Shown: piece after piece, positions 35,571 to 45,848 of the stretch
How the letters are laid out: every line of letters begins with the position of its first letter
How positions within the stretch are numbered: position 1 is the stretch's first letter
Made by a program: the position numbers and the translations under genes
The notes under the pieces: generated by a model
What the model was told of the DNA's origin: nothing
The model's database searches: none
Seen by the model: only the letters and a program-made list of their open reading frames with translations
From: Cupriavidus sp. U2
GTDB lineage: Bacteria; Pseudomonadota; Gammaproteobacteria; Burkholderiales; Burkholderiaceae
Length of the DNA stretch: 64,000 nucleotides
Assembly: GCF_009663685.2 (NCBI RefSeq)
Contig: NZ_RCOG02000032.1
Coordinates: 187,382 to 251,381, forward strand
Direction: 5' to 3'

Positions 35571-37295
35571 ATGCCGATTGTGAAAGGCTACCCCTATCGC
35601 GCTGTCGCCATTTGGGTGATGTTGCTTGCGCTGGCCTGGCTGGCGTTCTGGTCTCCGTGGTCCGATACCTGGAACGCGTTTCTCGGTCTCGCCGCTGTTC
35701 TGGCCGCGGTCGCCTTGTGCTGGGTGTCGCGCCATCTGAGCACCCGAGCGGCACCATCACAGGCCGCATTGCAATCGATCGCCACATCCCTGGATGGCTT
35801 GCCTGGTCACGTCCGTCGCACGGTTCCGCTGGTTCTGACGCTAGGCGATTCTGCACTGGCTTCGGCCTTCGGAGACGATCCGATCAGGATCACCGGCGAT
35901 GCCGTCTGGGTGCGCGTCGAACATGCAACCGACCTGGCCGGGCTGGCTGTCGCGCTTCGGCATTGGCGTGAAGGCCAAGGGCCGGACGCCGTCGCATGGC
36001 TGGTGGCTGCCGACCAGCATGCCGACTTCCCGGAGTTGTCCGGCTATCTGCGGCGCTGGCACGCCGTCATTGCCGAGGCGGGACGCGCGCTCGGCTACCC
36101 GTTGCCGGTATGCCTTGCCATCTATGCAGCGGACGCCGGCGGGCCACCCGACGCGTGTCCATGGTTCGGGGTATCGGGGCGTGAGATTGAGAGCGGGGAC
36201 ACCCTGTGCGAACACCTGGCCACGGGGCTGACGGCATACCCGCAGGTCGCGACGCCGTTGGACCGCGAAAAGCGCATGCATCGCGCCGCGCGCCTCGGCG
36301 CCGTCGCCCGCTGGGCCGCCGACGTGGTGTTGCCAGTCGCGCGCGAAGGCGCCGATCCAGGCTCGCACGTCAGTCCATTGAAGCTCACTGGCTTTGGCGT
36401 GACAGCAGTATCCGGACCCCAAGGCGTGGACTCGCATTTCGGCACATTCGTTTCGGAAAAGACCGGCTTGCTATCCACCGCCCGCACTGCGCCAGAGACA
36501 CCGTACCCTCTTCCGGCGCCGATGCTGGCCGGTATCCCGACCCAGCGGCCACAGCCTGTCCTGCCCCGTGCGTTGGCGCACGCCTTTGTCTGGCTGGTGC
36601 TTGCCTTCTGCGCAGCCGCAGCCGCTTCGGCCTGGCAAAACCGGGCGCTCGTGGCGCGCGTGACAGAGGACATGTCCCGTTATCGCCAGGTGCCCCCCGA
36701 ACATGATGCCGCCCGGGTCGACGCCTTGCTGACGCTCAAGCGCCATCGCGACGTACTCGAGGGCTATCAGGTCCATGGCGTGCCGCCCCGGCTCGGGCTC
36801 GGATTCTACCGTGGCACGCCGTTGCTGTCGCCGATCCACGCGCTGATTGCCGCCTACAGCCCGCCGGCGGCGCCGCCGTCAACGATCGAACTCGACAGCC
36901 TGTCGCTGTTCCAGAGCGGCTCGGCCAAGTTGAATCCTGGCGCCAATCGCGCGCTAGTCGCGGCAGTGACAATGATCCAGGCAAATCCCGACAAACGCGT
37001 GCTCGTCGCGGGCCATACGGACTCCGTCGGCAACGCCGGATCGAACCTGCGGCTATCGGAAGCCCGGGCGGCATCGGTCCGTGACTGGCTGTCCGATGCC
37101 GCGGGAATGCCCGTGACCCACTTTGCCATCCAGGGTTATGGCGATAGCCGACCCAAGGCATCCAACGACACCGCCGCCGGACGGGCGGCGAATCGTCGCG
37201 TTGAAATCACACTTGTCACAGACTGTCGCGAAATAGCGCGCGGCAGTTCTGCAATCCCTGGCCTTTCGGCCTGTTCATTCCAGCAAAAGGAGTAG
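35571..37295 (+). CDS. T6SS membrane protein with C-terminal OmpA peptidoglycan-binding domain (TagL/TssM-like topology)
   Basis: A 574-residue protein. Two helices near residues 10-52 are followed by a ~280-residue, presumably cytoplasmic region. A third helix lies near 343-362 (ALAHAFVWLVLAFCAAAAA). The periplasmic tail carries an OmpA domain at about 440-550 (LFQSGSAKLNPGANRAL, VAGHTDSVGNAGSNLRLSEARA, IQGYGDSRPKASND, GRAANRRVEITL), with the Asp/Arg pair that holds diaminopimelate. The 2+1 helix topology recalls TssM. It probably anchors the T6SS membrane complex to peptidoglycan in place of a TssL extension. Coupled to tssL; hcp follows two bases after the stop. Confidence 0.85.
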   Translation: MPIVKGYPYRAVAIWVMLLALAWLAFWSPWSDTWNAFLGLAAVLAAVALCWVSRHLSTRAAPSQAALQSIATSLDGLPGHVRRTVPLVLTLGDSALASAFGDDPIRITGDAVWVRVEHATDLAGLAVALRHWREGQGPDAVAWLVAADQHADFPELSGYLRRWHAVIAEAGRALGYPLPVCLAIYAADAGGPPDACPWFGVSGREIESGDTLCEHLATGLTAYPQVATPLDREKRMHRAARLGAVARWAADVVLPVAREGADPGSHVSPLKLTGFGVTAVSGPQGVDSHFGTFVSEKTGLLSTARTAPETPYPLPAPMLAGIPTQRPQPVLPRALAHAFVWLVLAFCAAAAASAWQNRALVARVTEDMSRYRQVPPEHDAARVDALLTLKRHRDVLEGYQVHGVPPRLGLGFYRGTPLLSPIHALIAAYSPPAAPPSTIELDSLSLFQSGSAKLNPGANRALVAAVTMIQANPDKRVLVAGHTDSVGNAGSNLRLSEARAASVRDWLSDAAGMPVTHFAIQGYGDSRPKASNDTAAGRAANRRVEITLVTDCREIARGSSAIPGLSACSFQQKE

Positions 37296-37297
37296 CA

Positions 37298-37783
37298 ATG
37301 GCAATTCCCGCATACATGTGGATCAAGGACGACGGCGGCGCCGACATCAAAGGCTCCGTGACGGTATCTGGCCGGGAAGGCAGCGTCGAGATCGTCGCCT
37401 TCGAGCATGGCGTCCATATCCCGACCGACTCGAATACGGGAAAGCTGACCGGCACGCGCGTCCACCGCCCCATTCAGTTCACCAAGGAGACCGACGCGGC
37501 GACGCCCTATCTCTACAAGGCCGTCACGAGCGGGCAGACGCTGAAATCGGTCGAAATCAAGTGGTACCGGATCGACGACGCCGGCAAGGAAAAAGAGTAC
37601 TTCAACACGACGCTGGAAAGCGTCAAGGTGGTCGGCGTCACGCCGAAGATGCTCGACATCAAGAACCCTGCCTTCGAAAAGCACAACCACCTCGAGGAGA
37701 TCGAACTGCGCTACGAGAAGATCACCTGGTCGTACAAGGACGGCAACATCATCCACGCCGATAGCTGGAATGAACGTGCCTGA
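37298..37783 (+). CDS. hcp: Type VI secretion tube protein Hcp (TssD)
   Basis: A 161-residue Hcp forming hexameric tube rings. Family segments: MAIPAYMWIKDDGGADIKGS, EIVAFEHGVHIPTDSNTGKL, HRPIQFTKETDAATPYLYKA and ELRYEKITWSYKDGNI. AAAAGGAG lies directly upstream, one of the strongest ribosome sites in the locus, which fits high expression. A hairpin with a short T run follows the stop, probably limiting read-through into clpV. Confidence 0.97.
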   Translation: MAIPAYMWIKDDGGADIKGSVTVSGREGSVEIVAFEHGVHIPTDSNTGKLTGTRVHRPIQFTKETDAATPYLYKAVTSGQTLKSVEIKWYRIDDAGKEKEYFNTTLESVKVVGVTPKMLDIKNPAFEKHNHLEEIELRYEKITWSYKDGNIIHADSWNERA

Positions 37784-37801
37784 AGCCGGCGCGTGACCGT
37801 T

Positions 37802-37827
37802 GGCCGGTGCCTCGCACCGGCCATTTT
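37802..37827 (+). terminator. Intrinsic terminator/attenuator between hcp and clpV
   Basis: A perfect 9-bp stem GGCCGGTGC (37802-37810) / GCACCGGCC (37814-37822) with a 3-nt loop is followed by ATTTTCC. It lies 18 bp after the hcp stop and 33 bp before the clpV ATG. It probably causes partial termination and 3'-end stabilisation of hcp mRNA. Confidence 0.75.
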
Positions 37828-37859
37828 CCGCATCGACCCGACACACCACGATCTGCGAC

Positions 37860-40507
<2,648 letters not shown>

Positions 40508-40511
<4 letters not shown>

Positions 40512-40936
40512 CACACGGCGGACCTGGCCTCTTCGAAGCCATCACCGGCTTCTTCGCGAATGGCGTCGCCATTGATGAATTTGATCCCGCCACCCAGACT
40601 TTTCTGTCGGTACAGGACAACATCCAGCGCATTCTCAACAGCCGGCGTGGCTGCCTGGCCCATCTGCCCGACTACGGTCTCGGCGATCTATCGCTGATCT
40701 ACCGCCATCTGCCCGCCTCGGCACACATTCTCAAGCGGGAGATCGAGACAACGCTGCTGCGCTATGAGCCGCGGCTGAAGTCCATCGACATTGCTCTCGA
40801 AGTGCCCGAATCCGGCATGTTGCTGAGCTTTGTGATGACGTGCCAACTGCAGAAGACGGGATTGGTGCGCTATGGGACGCATTTCATGCCTGATGGTAAG
40901 ACCCGGCTCACCCTTCTGAAAGCCTCCCCGGATTGA
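40508..40936 (+). CDS. tssE: Type VI secretion baseplate protein TssE (gp25-like)
   Basis: A 142-residue gp25-like baseplate protein that seeds sheath assembly. The family pattern is visible: SVQDNIQRILNSRRGCLAHLPDYGLGD, then IETTLLRYEPRLKSIDI, containing the conserved E-x-R (YEPR). It overlaps clpV by four bases (ATGA). It is the last core tss gene of this arm; the effector gene starts 32 bp later. Confidence 0.95.
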
Positions 40937-40968
40937 TCGGGGCTACGAACGGCCTCTCGAACACGAGT

Positions 40969-42618
40969 ATGTCAACGAATACACCTCCCAATGCCACAGC
41001 CGTTTTGCCGCCCCCACTGAAACCCCTCCGCTTCACCTTCCCCCTGCGAAAAAAGGCTGCAAAGGAAGGCGCGCCCGGCGTCGAGATCACCGACGAGCAC
41101 GAGTTCCACCGCCTGCTCCGACTCGAGCCCGGCGGCGCCTTTGCCGTCAGCGCCCACGGCATGTGGCACGGCGGCATCCATATCACCGAAGCTGGCGCTG
41201 GCCAGTTCCTCGACCTGACCGGCGGCGTGCTGGCGATGGCCGACGGCGAGGTCGTCGCGTGGCGACTTGATCGAACCTGTCCGGTGACAGAACTTCCCGG
41301 CGATGGCCAGCAGTCCGCCATCCAGGCTTGCTACAGCACGGGTTTCGCGCTGGTGCGCCACAAGATGGAGTTTCCGCGCGGGACCTGGCTGACCTTCTAC
41401 AGCCTGTACATGCACCTGCAGGATCTGGCTGGCTACGAGAACAAGAAGACGTTGTCCCGCCCGGCCCATTGGTCGCCGGAGTTCAAGGTCACGACGTTCG
41501 CCCGGGATCGGCAACGCCCCAGGCCCGGCGTGCGCGGTGCGCCCGCCGAGCAGAAGGGCCTGCGCGTGCGGTCCGCACGGGCCGGCGGCACGACGCTTGG
41601 CATCCTGCCGCAGGGCACACAGTTCAGTATCAGCGAGCGCACTGGCAACTGGGGAAAGATCGCACGCAGCGGTCCGCCGATTCCGGCCCGCGCTGGAGAC
41701 TTCGTGGCGCCAGATGCTGCGGTCGGCGGCTGGGTATTTCTTGGGCGCGAGAATGGTGGACAGGTGTTCGAGGAATTCATACCCGACACCGCGCTCGACT
41801 GCATAGTCGTTCCTCCAAAACCGATCAAGGTCAAAGCGGGCCAGTTGCTCGGCCACCTCGGCCGGTACGACTCGCTCGGCAACGCAGTGCCGACCCGAAT
41901 GGTCCATATCGAGATCTTCTGTGGCGACGAAATCAAGGTATTCCTGCAGACGAGCCGGGCCTGGATCCAGGAACACTCGCCGCACACCGCGCGCTGGAAG
42001 GCACTTGGATTGCCTGCCGAACCCACCCTGCTGCGTATCGACAGGCGAACAAAGCTCTATAAGGCGGCCCATCAGGAGGGAAAGGACGCTCCGCGCACCG
42101 ATGTCGTCCTAATGCTGTCGCTAGCGGAACTGGGTCGGCGAAAGGAACACAAGTTCACGGAGACGAGCCCTGGCGCGGACAACCTGAAGCTCAACTGGTG
42201 GAAAGTGCATAGCGCCAACATGCTTGGCAACGAAATCAGCGGCTGGGTACGAGAACAGAATTTCGCGGGCGGTCGCGTCACGCGCGAGTATCCGCAGGAT
42301 TGGGTGGATTTCCAGCCCATCGAGGGCGCGCATGACCCCGCCCATACGCTATGCGCCAAATCAAAAGCGTACGTCGACTATGCCTGCGACAAAGACATGC
42401 CGGCCACCGCTGCGCTGGACAAACTAAGTCCGCTAATGAAAAGCGTCTATCAGGCAATTTGCCCCGGCAGTAACGGCGACCGCGCCATCGACGAGCTATG
42501 CGTGGCTTGGCAACGAAATCAGCGGCTGGGTACGAGAACAGAATTTCGCGGGCGGTCGCGTCACGCGCGAGTATCCGCAGGATTGGGTGGATTTCCAGCC
42601 CATCGAGGGCGCGCATGA
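40969..42618 (+). CDS. T6SS cell-wall effector, N-terminal part (truncated by tandem duplication)
   Basis: This is the 5' part of a gene that should run to 43795. The true reading lasts until about 42505; the frame then enters duplicated sequence in the wrong phase and stops at 42618. The first ~150 residues resemble an M23 peptidase (HGMWHGGIHI, LAMADGEVVAWR, TFYSLYMHL), but the usual Asp of HxxxD is His and the late HxH reads as VHIE, so activity is doubtful. An SH3-like segment follows (GLRVRSARAGGTTLG, SERTGNWGKI). ATG 40969 is chosen; a TTG at 40933 overlaps tssE. Placement after tssE supports an effector role. Confidence 0.7.
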   Translation: MSTNTPPNATAVLPPPLKPLRFTFPLRKKAAKEGAPGVEITDEHEFHRLLRLEPGGAFAVSAHGMWHGGIHITEAGAGQFLDLTGGVLAMADGEVVAWRLDRTCPVTELPGDGQQSAIQACYSTGFALVRHKMEFPRGTWLTFYSLYMHLQDLAGYENKKTLSRPAHWSPEFKVTTFARDRQRPRPGVRGAPAEQKGLRVRSARAGGTTLGILPQGTQFSISERTGNWGKIARSGPPIPARAGDFVAPDAAVGGWVFLGRENGGQVFEEFIPDTALDCIVVPPKPIKVKAGQLLGHLGRYDSLGNAVPTRMVHIEIFCGDEIKVFLQTSRAWIQEHSPHTARWKALGLPAEPTLLRIDRRTKLYKAAHQEGKDAPRTDVVLMLSLAELGRRKEHKFTETSPGADNLKLNWWKVHSANMLGNEISGWVREQNFAGGRVTREYPQDWVDFQPIEGAHDPAHTLCAKSKAYVDYACDKDMPATAALDKLSPLMKSVYQAICPGSNGDRAIDELCVAWQRNQRLGTRTEFRGRSRHARVSAGLGGFPAHRGRA

Positions 42619-42788
42619 CCCCGCCCATACGCTATGCGCCAAATCAAAAGCGTACGTCGACTATGCCTGCGACAAAGACATGCCGGCCACCGCTGCGCTG
42701 GACAAACTAAGTCCGCTAATGAAAAGCGTCTATCAGGCAATTTGCCCCGGCAGTAACGGCGACCGCGCCATCGACGAGCTATGCGTGG
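42222..42788. repeat. Direct tandem duplication, 283 bp x 2, inside the effector gene
   Basis: The segment from GCTTGGCAACGAAATCAG (42222) to GAGCTATGCGTGG (42505) is repeated immediately (42505 to 42788) with no difference that I can see. The period is 283 bp, which is 94 codons plus one base, so the second copy shifts the frame. The junction shows only 1-2 bp of microhomology. Subtracting one copy puts both halves of the gene in the same frame. Confidence 0.93.
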
Positions 42789-43795
42789 CCGCGAAAGACA
42801 GATGGCAGTCGCTGCGTGCATCGCGCCTGATTATCCGACACGAAAGCGAATGGGCCAACCCGTCCAAATGGAAATCGCTGACCGCGGAACTCGAAAAGGA
42901 AACGGGTGCGAATGCCCAGTACGCAGCCGAGCAACGGCGTATCGAGAAACTGGTGTGGTGGGAGGAGGTCAAGGCAAAGCTGCCTGATTTACCCGGCCCG
43001 GCAGTGTTTCATATGCATCCGGTGGGGATGGTGGGGAACTTTCAGGCGAAACATCCGTTAATAACGATCGAAATGCTTGCTGCGGCCAACCCATCAGGGT
43101 CAACCACTTATCATGAGAGCCTACTCGCGCATCTCAATACGTTCGCCGAAAAATACAATGTCACAACACCAAAAAGAATCGCACATTTTCTATCGCAAAT
43201 CGAAGCAGAAAGCAAATTTAGGAATGTCGAAGAAAATCTGTTTTACAATTCGCAAAACATGAAAGTGATTTTTGGATGCAAACCAAAACCACGTGGCGCG
43301 AGTGCCCCAGCGGCTACAATCTCCGAAAATGACGTTGAATGCAATTACGGAAAACTTCGACCGAAGCTTTGGTCAGAAACTGACTTTTATGAAAACAATC
43401 CGGAAAACCTGGCAAATTACGTCTATGAAAACAGGTATGAAAATGGCGCAGAATCAACCGGAGATGGATATCGATATCGAGGAAGGGGCCTTATTCAGAC
43501 AACTTTCAAGGCGAACTATAGGGTTCTTACCGAAGAACACAATCGTAGGTTTCCGGATGACCCACAAGATTTCGTAGCCCATCCAGATCTGATTCTCACC
43601 AACCTGGCATATGGCATCGAGTCTGCATTTGTTTACTGGACCGTTACTCGCAATATTAACCCAATAGCGGACACGGGAGACGTTGCGACCGTATCCCGAT
43701 TCGTGAATGGAGGAACACATGGAATCGCGGCAAGAAGGGCATCATATAACCGCCTTGCTCTCTTACTGGATCTTTCGAGTGATCCTGGCCAATAA
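42587..43795 (+). CDS. T6SS cell-wall effector, C-terminal part with GH19/lysozyme-like domain (separated by frameshift)
   Basis: This is the 3' part of the gene beginning at 40969. The frame opens inside the second repeat copy at a GTG with no ribosome site, so independent translation is doubtful. Its last ~230 residues resemble GH19 chitinase/lysozyme-type muramidases: KRIAHFLSQIEAESKFRNVEE holds the expected catalytic Glu, then YRYRGRGLIQTTFKANY and RFVNGGTHGIAARRASYN. Such domains cut peptidoglycan or chitin. Base composition falls to roughly 40% GC in this domain, against well over 60% around it, suggesting a transferred toxin tip. Confidence 0.7.
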   Translation: MDFQPIEGAHDPAHTLCAKSKAYVDYACDKDMPATAALDKLSPLMKSVYQAICPGSNGDRAIDELCVAAKDRWQSLRASRLIIRHESEWANPSKWKSLTAELEKETGANAQYAAEQRRIEKLVWWEEVKAKLPDLPGPAVFHMHPVGMVGNFQAKHPLITIEMLAAANPSGSTTYHESLLAHLNTFAEKYNVTTPKRIAHFLSQIEAESKFRNVEENLFYNSQNMKVIFGCKPKPRGASAPAATISENDVECNYGKLRPKLWSETDFYENNPENLANYVYENRYENGAESTGDGYRYRGRGLIQTTFKANYRVLTEEHNRRFPDDPQDFVAHPDLILTNLAYGIESAFVYWTVTRNINPIADTGDVATVSRFVNGGTHGIAARRASYNRLALLLDLSSDPGQ

Positions 43796-44390
43796 GGCGG
43801 CCTTCCAAAGAGGCTTACTGCTCGTCGCATGTGTTGCATTTTGCACACCAGCCTCCTCACTTGACAACGAAAAATCAAGCGCCGCCGCTTGCCCTGAAAT
43901 TTCCAAAAAAAATCAAACGTTTTCCGCAAAGAAACTAGAAAGAGATAGCATCATAGCTATCGAGGGAAATAATTCCAGTTCCAGCCAACTTGTATTTTAT
44001 AGGAACGAAGGCGATTATTGTCGCAGACAGAAAATAGCCGTCTATCGCTGGGAGGGCGGCCCTCCCAGCGTGGATTCTTTGTTCTTCGAAGAGATAGCGG
44101 GAAAGATGAATCTAATTACAATAGTCCGCTGGACAATAAATCATCGCGGGCTCGGAACATTTGGAAACCTCTACCAAGTTAGCGCTTATCAAATGGATTC
44201 CGCAGGCACAGTCATTGAAAATAACGATTTTCTGCGAATGGGCCAGTGGACCGGGATTGACGGATATTCTGAGCACGAAGAGTCATCCTTTCCCTTTCGC
44301 ACGGCTGCCGCCGTCAGAAAATATCTCAGAAGCATTAAAATAAACAGATCGAAGCCAGATGCGAATCAGTCAAACGGACAGCTCGGCTAA
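43719..44390 (+). CDS. Exported hypothetical protein, candidate immunity protein 1
   Basis: A 223-residue protein with no family I recognise. A hydrophobic segment GLLLVACVAFCTPASS near residue 32 suggests a membrane anchor or a signal with a long n-region. The rest looks soluble and beta-rich (QLVFYRNEGDYCRRQKIAVYRW ...). ATG 43719 has GGAGG five bases upstream, placed inside the end of the effector frame, so the two genes overlap by 77 bp. Strong overlap, AT-rich composition and periplasmic targeting are typical of immunity proteins against cell-wall effectors. The role is inferred from context. Confidence 0.6.
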   Translation: MESRQEGHHITALLSYWIFRVILANKAAFQRGLLLVACVAFCTPASSLDNEKSSAAACPEISKKNQTFSAKKLERDSIIAIEGNNSSSSQLVFYRNEGDYCRRQKIAVYRWEGGPPSVDSLFFEEIAGKMNLITIVRWTINHRGLGTFGNLYQVSAYQMDSAGTVIENNDFLRMGQWTGIDGYSEHEESSFPFRTAAAVRKYLRSIKINRSKPDANQSNGQLG

Positions 44391-44496
44391 CACATCCTTG
44401 GCGTTTGATATGAACAAAAAGGAGACAAACAACCGCAAATTTCTGAAAGAACTGGCTTAATCGCGTGGATAACTGCATATCTCATGGACTGCCGAT

Positions 44497-44934
44497 ATGA
44501 AAGTTACCATCCTGATTGCCACGACATTTCTTTATTTGGCTCCCACAATTACTCATGCATTTTGCTTCCAAGGCACATGCGATTGGGCGGAAGCCCCGGG
44601 CACCAGATCGTTCTCGATCACGTTGAAGCAAAATGAAGAGCGGATCCACGGACGGTGCTGTGCAATCGCACAAAGCGGAGCACGAATCGACTGCGAAGTG
44701 GACGATTTGGACAATATTCACGGAGAAATCGACGCATCGGGCAGAGCCGCGATTCTCGACTTCGCATCCTTCTTCGACGCACAGCGCGGTCGCGCAACCC
44801 TAAAGGCAGCCGACGAAAAGGTTCTCTGGACAGTCGAAATTGAACCCATTGGCGGCGACTACTTTGCAACCAGGAATGCGATCCTGCAAAGAAGGCCTGT
44901 AGTGTCTCCTGGAAATGAATGCCGCTTTAATTAG
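44497..44934 (+). CDS. Small exported cysteine-rich protein, candidate immunity protein 2
   Basis: A 145-residue protein with a clear signal peptide (MKVTILIATTFLYLAPTITHA) and six cysteines in the mature part (FCF, TCD, RCC, DCE, ECR), an even number suited to periplasmic disulfides. I do not recognise the family. No strong ribosome site is visible. It follows the first candidate immunity gene by ~105 bp and shares its lower GC content. It could be a second immunity protein, an adaptor left from an older effector pair, or unrelated. It is convergent with the dppA-like gene. Confidence 0.55.
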   Translation: MKVTILIATTFLYLAPTITHAFCFQGTCDWAEAPGTRSFSITLKQNEERIHGRCCAIAQSGARIDCEVDDLDNIHGEIDASGRAAILDFASFFDAQRGRATLKAADEKVLWTVEIEPIGGDYFATRNAILQRRPVVSPGNECRFN

Positions 44935-45009
44935 TCGCGAGCAAAGAAAAAGCCGGTCAAAGTAGGCAAGCCGCGACACCGGTTCGATATCCGAAACTCC
45001 GATCACCCT

Positions 45010-45837
45010 CTACTTCAACATAAACGCCATCGCCGAACAGCAATTCAGCATCCGCACTGCCCCCTGTACCGTCGGTGCTGTGAACGAAAGCGTTACGCCG
45101 TCCACGCGCTCGAATGTGGGCCATTGGCAGAACAGGTCGGCGTGGGCCGTGGTCAGGGTCTGCAGGCGGCAGGTTACCGGGCCGGACAGTTCGAAGCAGC
45201 GGGCTTCGGGGTGGGCGATGGCCTGGCGGGTGACCGCTTCGGCGGCCTGGGCGATGGCGTCGCGGGCGGCGGCGGGGGACAGCGTCGTGCCGCTGCCCTG
45301 CCCGCCGGCCGTCTTGGTCTGCACGTAGCGCACCCAGGGCATCAGCGGCCGGGTTTCGGCGATGAAGACGTCGTCGCCGCTGGCCATCAGCACGGGGACG
45401 TCGAATTCGCCGGCCAATGCGGCGTAGATGCCGGCCTCGCCCAGTTCCAGCCCGTTGAACCAGACGCGCGCGAACGCGCCGCTATTGATGGTGTGCGCCA
45501 GCACGCCACGGCTCTGGGCGCGGCCGTGGTAGCCGATCATGAACACGCCGTCGCAGTCCTGCTCGACGCCGGCCATCATGCTCAGGTAGCGCGGCTTGCC
45601 CAGCACCAGTTCGGCGCGCGGGTCGATCTGCTCGGGCAGCAGATTTCGAAAGCCGCCGTGCGAATCGTTGACCAGCACTTCGGTCGCGCCGCCGGCGAAC
45701 GCGCCTTGCACGGCGGCATTGGCTTCTGCGGTCATCCAGGCGCGGGCGCGTTCGTATTCGCCATTGCCGGCACGCGTTTGCTCGGCGTGGAATACGCCGG
45801 CCACGCCTTCGATATCAGCGGAAATCAGGATCTTCAT
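45010..45837 (-). CDS. D-aminopeptidase, M55 family (DppA-like)
   Basis: A 275-residue M55 metallopeptidase. Residues match the Bacillus DppA zinc sites: Asp8 and Glu10 (SADIEG), His60 (NDSHGG), His104 (GYHGR) and Glu134 (NGLELGEAG), with His115 (AHTINSG) as the proposed nucleophile. M55 enzymes release N-terminal D-amino acids such as D-Ala from short peptides and act as cytoplasmic decamers. It is the last gene of the peptide-uptake operon, 11 bp after the DmpA-type gene, so imported peptides containing D-residues are a likely substrate. Confidence 0.88.
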   Translation of the reverse strand: MKILISADIEGVAGVFHAEQTRAGNGEYERARAWMTAEANAAVQGAFAGGATEVLVNDSHGGFRNLLPEQIDPRAELVLGKPRYLSMMAGVEQDCDGVFMIGYHGRAQSRGVLAHTINSGAFARVWFNGLELGEAGIYAALAGEFDVPVLMASGDDVFIAETRPLMPWVRYVQTKTAGGQGSGTTLSPAAARDAIAQAAEAVTRQAIAHPEARCFELSGPVTCRLQTLTTAHADLFCQWPTFERVDGVTLSFTAPTVQGAVRMLNCCSAMAFMLK

Positions 45838-45848
45838 GGATTCGGGCT

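Noticed and set aside
40933..40968. TTG start giving the effector 12 more residues
   Set aside because: It overlaps the tssE stop and adds no recognisable sequence; ATG 40969 is simpler, though coupling cannot be excluded.
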